Shown in pieces: positions 5,256 to 7,089 of a stretch of DNA of 7,089 nt (position 1 is the first letter of the stretch; each line of letters opens with the position of its first letter). The notes beneath the pieces are model-generated. The model did not search any database. It was not told the origin of the DNA and was given only the letters and a program-made list of their open reading frames with translations. Source of the DNA: Chloroflexota bacterium (lineage in GTDB: Bacteria > Chloroflexota > Ktedonobacteria > Ktedonobacterales > Ktedonobacteraceae); contig DAHVFL010000242.1 in assembly GCA_027316975.1 (NCBI GenBank), forward strand, positions 1-7,089, in the 5' to 3' direction. Both the position numbers and the translations under genes were made by a program.

Positions 5256-6293
5256 ATGCATCCAATTCGGTTACAGGCATCCTTACACGAGACTATCTGG
5301 GGGGGACGCAGGTTGGAGCGCGACGGGTGGAAAGAGCTTCCACCGGGCGATGTGGCGATTGGCGAGGCGTGGGAAACTGAGATCAACACCATTGCGCAGA
5401 ATGCTCCGTATAGTGGTAAGACGTTAGGCAAGCTCGTGCAGGAGTACGGGGAAGATTTGCTCGGCTCGCAGGTTATCGCTATCTTCGGCCATCGCTTTCC
5501 GCTCCTTGCCAAGTTCATCGACGCCAATGCCAGACTTTCGGTACAGGTTCACCCCGACGATTCCTATGCCGCCCGGCACGAGCAGGGCAAGTTGGGCAAA
5601 ACGGAGTTCTGGTACGTGCTGGATGCCGCGCCCGGCGCATCGATTATTCACGGATTCAAGTCTTCCACATCGCGAGCAGAAGTTCAGCGCGCTATCGAGT
5701 CCGTCACGCTGGAGAACCTGCTCGCCGAAACGCCGGTTGCGCCTGGCGATGTGATATTCGTACCGGCTGGCACGGTCCATGCTATCGGCAGCGGTGTGCT
5801 CCTTTACGAGCTGCAAGAATATTCGGACCTCACCTACCGCATGTACGACTATGGGCGGCTGACGGCTGCCGGGACGCCCCGCCAACTCCATGCGCAGAAA
5901 TCGCTGGATGTCTCCATCTACGACCGCTCACCGCGTGTGAAAATGCGCCCAGTCGCGCTAGCAGGGGGAAGCGGGTATACAGAACGCTGCCTGGTCGCCT
6001 GTCCATACTTTGTATGCCGCGAAATCGTTTTCCAGGGCAATGGTATATCGAATGGCTATATGAAGGAGCAGACGGGGAGTAGCTGTGTTATTCTCACTTC
6101 GCTGGGAGCTACTGCGCGGGTCTGCTCCGGCGAGGCGTTGCAACAGAGCGAAACTCTCATGCGCGGTCAAACGATGGTGTTACCTGCCGCCCCTGGTCAG
6201 TACTCCATCGAGGGCGAGGGAGCTTGCATTTTTTCGTATGTGCCGCAAGCGGATGATGAAGCGTGGGCAGCGTGGCAAGCGGGACAGGAATAA
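5256..6293 (+). CDS. manA: Mannose-6-phosphate isomerase, class I
   Basis: Interconverts mannose 6-phosphate and fructose 6-phosphate, linking glycolysis to mannose catabolism and to GDP-mannose for glycans; a cytoplasmic zinc enzyme. In the 345-residue form starting at ATG 5256, the cupin-type motifs are: ETIWGGRRL (12-20), GEAWE (36-40), SVQVHPDD (95-102) with zinc ligands Gln97 and His99, GKTEFWYVL (114-122) with ligand Glu117, PAGTVHAIG (170-178) with ligand His175, and TYRMYDYGR (193-201) with the catalytic-region Arg195. All expected metal ligands are present. The length is slightly above the ~315 residues common for Bacillus-type ManA; the difference is in the C-terminal beta domain. 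The start was moved from ATG 5220 because the Shine-Dalgarno site lies between the two. It is probably in one unit with the preceding thioredoxin-like gene and ends within a palindromic terminator shared with the next gene. Confidence 0.95.
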   Translation: MHPIRLQASLHETIWGGRRLERDGWKELPPGDVAIGEAWETEINTIAQNAPYSGKTLGKLVQEYGEDLLGSQVIAIFGHRFPLLAKFIDANARLSVQVHPDDSYAARHEQGKLGKTEFWYVLDAAPGASIIHGFKSSTSRAEVQRAIESVTLENLLAETPVAPGDVIFVPAGTVHAIGSGVLLYELQEYSDLTYRMYDYGRLTAAGTPRQLHAQKSLDVSIYDRSPRVKMRPVALAGGSGYTERCLVACPYFVCREIVFQGNGISNGYMKEQTGSSCVILTSLGATARVCSGEALQQSETLMRGQTMVLPAAPGQYSIEGEGACIFSYVPQADDEAWAAWQAGQE

Positions 6294-6314
6294 GGCTTAT
6301 TCCTGTCTTCTTTT
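6283..6314. terminator. Perfect palindrome containing both convergent stop codons; probable two-way terminator
   Basis: A perfect 12-bp inverted repeat, GACAGGAATAAG (6283-6294) and CTTATTCCTGTC (6296-6307), is separated by one base. It folds in RNA as a stem of about 10 bp with a tight loop. On the plus strand it is followed by TTCTTTT (6308-6314), fitting an intrinsic terminator for manA. The minus strand lacks a U-tract after the stem, so it is a weaker terminator in that direction. The TAA of manA (6291-6293) and of the membrane-protein gene (6299-6297) both lie in it, which is why both proteins end in Gln-Glu. Confidence 0.68.
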
Positions 6315-6722
6315 GCGGCGTTCTTCCTCGAGATCGGTAACGGTGCCTTCAACAATGGGACCTTCCGGCTCTATGGGGCGAGAGGGATCGAAATATGGAC
6401 TGCGGGGAGGAAAGCCTTGCTGCATGCGGCCAACGTCGGAAACCACGCGCGAAACGCCTGTTCCCACATTGACGAACAGCAGCAGCGCGGCCAGGCCGGT
6501 CCACACGCCCAGGCCAACCAGCAGCGTTCCAAACAAGCCGACCACACCATTGAGAATGGTCTCGAAGATCACTCCCCCCAGGATAAGAACGTAGAAAAAA
6601 CGCACAAGCAACCGCAAAGACCAGTGTAAAAACCAGAACACGGCTTTTACCGGGTCAGACGGCATGTTCCATGCCGGCACCTGTAACAGGTATGGTTTTC
6701 TTTTAGGCCGTAACGTTCTCAC
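6297..6722 (-). CDS. Small membrane protein of unknown function
   Basis: I do not recognise the family. From GTG 6722 the protein has 141 residues; from the upstream in-frame GTG 6770 it has 157. In the shorter numbering, a basic N-terminus (RTLRPKRK) is followed by a Trp/Phe-rich amphipathic stretch (about 27-37), then hydrophobic segments at about 38-56 and 60-85 that look like two transmembrane helices. A Pro-rich soluble tail (103-125, with PPRSPYFDPSRP) follows and the end is highly charged (LEEERRKRRQE). The 6722 start is preferred because AAGGTGAGG lies 5 nt before it, while GTG 6770 has no Shine-Dalgarno site. A TATACT at 6782-6777 would also start transcription about at 6770, although no good -35 goes with it. 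The gene is convergent with manA, three bases apart. The coding call is good; the start is uncertain and the function unknown. Confidence 0.75.
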   Translation of the reverse strand: MRTLRPKRKPYLLQVPAWNMPSDPVKAVFWFLHWSLRLLVRFFYVLILGGVIFETILNGVVGLFGTLLVGLGVWTGLAALLLFVNVGTGVSRVVSDVGRMQQGFPPRSPYFDPSRPIEPEGPIVEGTVTDLEEERRKRRQE

Positions 6723-6727
6723 ACTGG

Positions 6728-6736
6728 CCTCACCTT
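6728..6736 (-). promoter_or_regulatory. Shine-Dalgarno site supporting the shorter start of the membrane protein
   Basis: Read on the minus strand, AAGGTGAGG (6736-6728) is 5 nt from GTG at 6722. If translation really began at GTG 6770 this would be coding sequence for Glu-Gly-Glu-Ala and its match would be coincidence. Confidence 0.45.
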
Positions 6737-6845
6737 CAAGGGAGTTGATATTCCCTTGCTCTTGTATCACCGGTATAGTATATATACGTCCCAGTCCGCA
6801 TAATGTTGGAACTGCGATTATCTGAGCATATTGTAGCAGTCTTGT

Positions 6846-6890
6846 GTTGCCAGGGCAACTGACTTTGTTGCCCTAATGAACATTAACAAC
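6846..6890. repeat. Cluster of competing short inverted repeats
   Basis: GTTGCC (6846-6851), GGGCAAC (6853-6859) and GTTGCCC (6867-6873) can pair in two exclusive ways: first with second, leaving a tiny loop, or second with third, as a perfect 7-bp stem with the loop TGACTTT. Next to it TAATG-AA-CATTA (6874-6885) is a 5-bp palindrome that can be extended by GTTG (6867-6870) with CAAC (6887-6890), a third option. There is no U-tract on either strand, so it is not a typical terminator. It lies between the small membrane-protein gene and the dispersed hairpin, in sequence that seems non-coding. Confidence 0.5.
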
Positions 6891-6894
6891 CAGG

Positions 6895-6985
6895 ATCGGT
6901 AATGTCATCCTGAGCGCAGCGAAGGATCTCGGTCCCAGGCGAGCCAGACCCTTCGCTGCGCTCAGGGTGACAAATCATTGCCGAT
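6895..6985. repeat. Long imperfect hairpin of the TGTCATCCTGAGCG dispersed-repeat type
   Basis: Left arm 6903-6929 (beginning TGTCATCCTGAGCG) and right arm 6946-6972 (ending CGCTCAGGGTGACA) are 27-base inverted repeats differing at two positions, with a 16-base loop at 6930-6945. An outer pair, ATCGGTAATG (6895-6904) and CATTGCCGAT (6976-6985), adds about 8 more base pairs beyond a short one-sided bulge, for a span of 91 bases. From memory, near-identical sequences are scattered between genes in several bacterial phyla, including Chloroflexota. Only one copy is visible here, so its repetitive nature is from knowledge and not from this window. It directly follows, and its outer arm overlaps, the end of the partial gene to the right, where it could act as a transcript-end structure. 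Confidence 0.75.
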
Positions 6986-7088
6986 TTCGGTCGGTAAAAT
7001 TCATCAGAAAACCATGCAGCAATTTCCGCACCGCGTCACTATTGGCTGCTACGGCAGCGTTTTGTGGTTGTTGAGGGATGCCCGTCAG
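6975..7088 (-). CDS. Probable C-terminal end of a gene entering from the right edge
   Basis: The minus strand is open from the right edge to TGA at 6977-6975 and encodes 37 residues, starting LTGIPQQPQNAAVAANS and ending FTDRNRQ. The other two minus frames hit stops within the same stretch. The frame closes exactly at the border of the hairpin, as expected for a gene with a dispersed repeat behind it. There is no recognisable domain in this piece: a Gln/Ala-rich linker and a short amphipathic helix (DAVRKLLHGFLMNF). A short plus-strand frame from ATG 7014 is also open to the edge but lacks a ribosome binding site. Coding status is tentative. Confidence 0.4.
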   Translation of the reverse strand: MTGIPQQPQNAAVAANSDAVRKLLHGFLMNFTDRNRQ

Positions 7089-7089
7089 G

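Noticed and set aside
5424..5891. Minus-strand 155-codon open frame inside manA
   Set aside because: manA has all family motifs in the plus frame. The minus product shows no family resemblance and has no ribosome binding site context.
6771..6974. tRNA, CRISPR array or riboswitch in the non-coding right-hand region
   Set aside because: No cloverleaf with TTCRA arm, no regularly spaced repeats and no known aptamer core were seen; only the short stems and the long hairpin listed above.
7014..7089. Plus-strand frame from ATG 7014 open to the right edge
   Set aside because: There is no Shine-Dalgarno site, no recognisable motif, and it is antisense to a minus frame that ends neatly at the repeat.

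Overview
This window looks like ordinary chromosomal DNA from a moderately GC-rich free-living bacterium. Protein style (a membrane-anchored secreted esterase, a stand-alone TrpF-like protein, a class I mannose-6-phosphate isomerase), GTG starts next to purine-rich Shine-Dalgarno sites, and a TGTCATCCTGAGCG-type dispersed hairpin together suggest Chloroflexota, perhaps Ktedonobacteria. That placement is inference; there is no rRNA or tRNA here to prove it.

Layout, left to right. 1-822 (-): threonylcarbamoyl-AMP synthase (Sua5/TsaC), cut by the left edge. 950-1960 (+): membrane-anchored polyhydroxybutyrate-depolymerase-like esterase, divergent from sua5. 1957-2439 (-): Nudix hydrolase, overlapping the esterase stop by 4 bp. 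2533-3192 (+): TrpF-like (phosphoribosylanthranilate isomerase family) barrel protein, divergent from the Nudix gene, with apparently back-to-back promoters. 3176-4567 (-): AlbA_2 plus GHKL-ATPase-type regulator with a basic tail, overlapping the trpF-like 3' end by 17 bp. 4618-about 4780 (-): decayed C-terminal remnant of an alpha/beta hydrolase. 4868-5215 (+): thioredoxin-fold protein whose CxxC has become SxxC. 5256-6293 (+): mannose-6-phosphate isomerase, probably co-transcribed with the thioredoxin-like gene. 6297-6722 or 6770 (-): small membrane protein, convergent with manA across a perfect palindrome that carries both stop codons. 6771-6974: non-coding, with competing short inverted repeats and most of a long dispersed-type hairpin (6895-6985). 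6975-7088 (-): probable C-terminal end of another gene running in from the right.

The genes are mostly single-gene units on alternating strands, so the window is not one pathway. sua5 serves tRNA t6A modification, manA serves mannose/fructose interconversion, and the Nudix protein and esterase are of unknown substrate. The most notable points are the thioredoxin lacking its nucleophilic cysteine, the TrpF homologue lacking the usual substrate-phosphate motif, the palindromic two-way terminator, the hydrolase relic and the dispersed hairpin. I did not find convincing evidence of a new multi-gene system.
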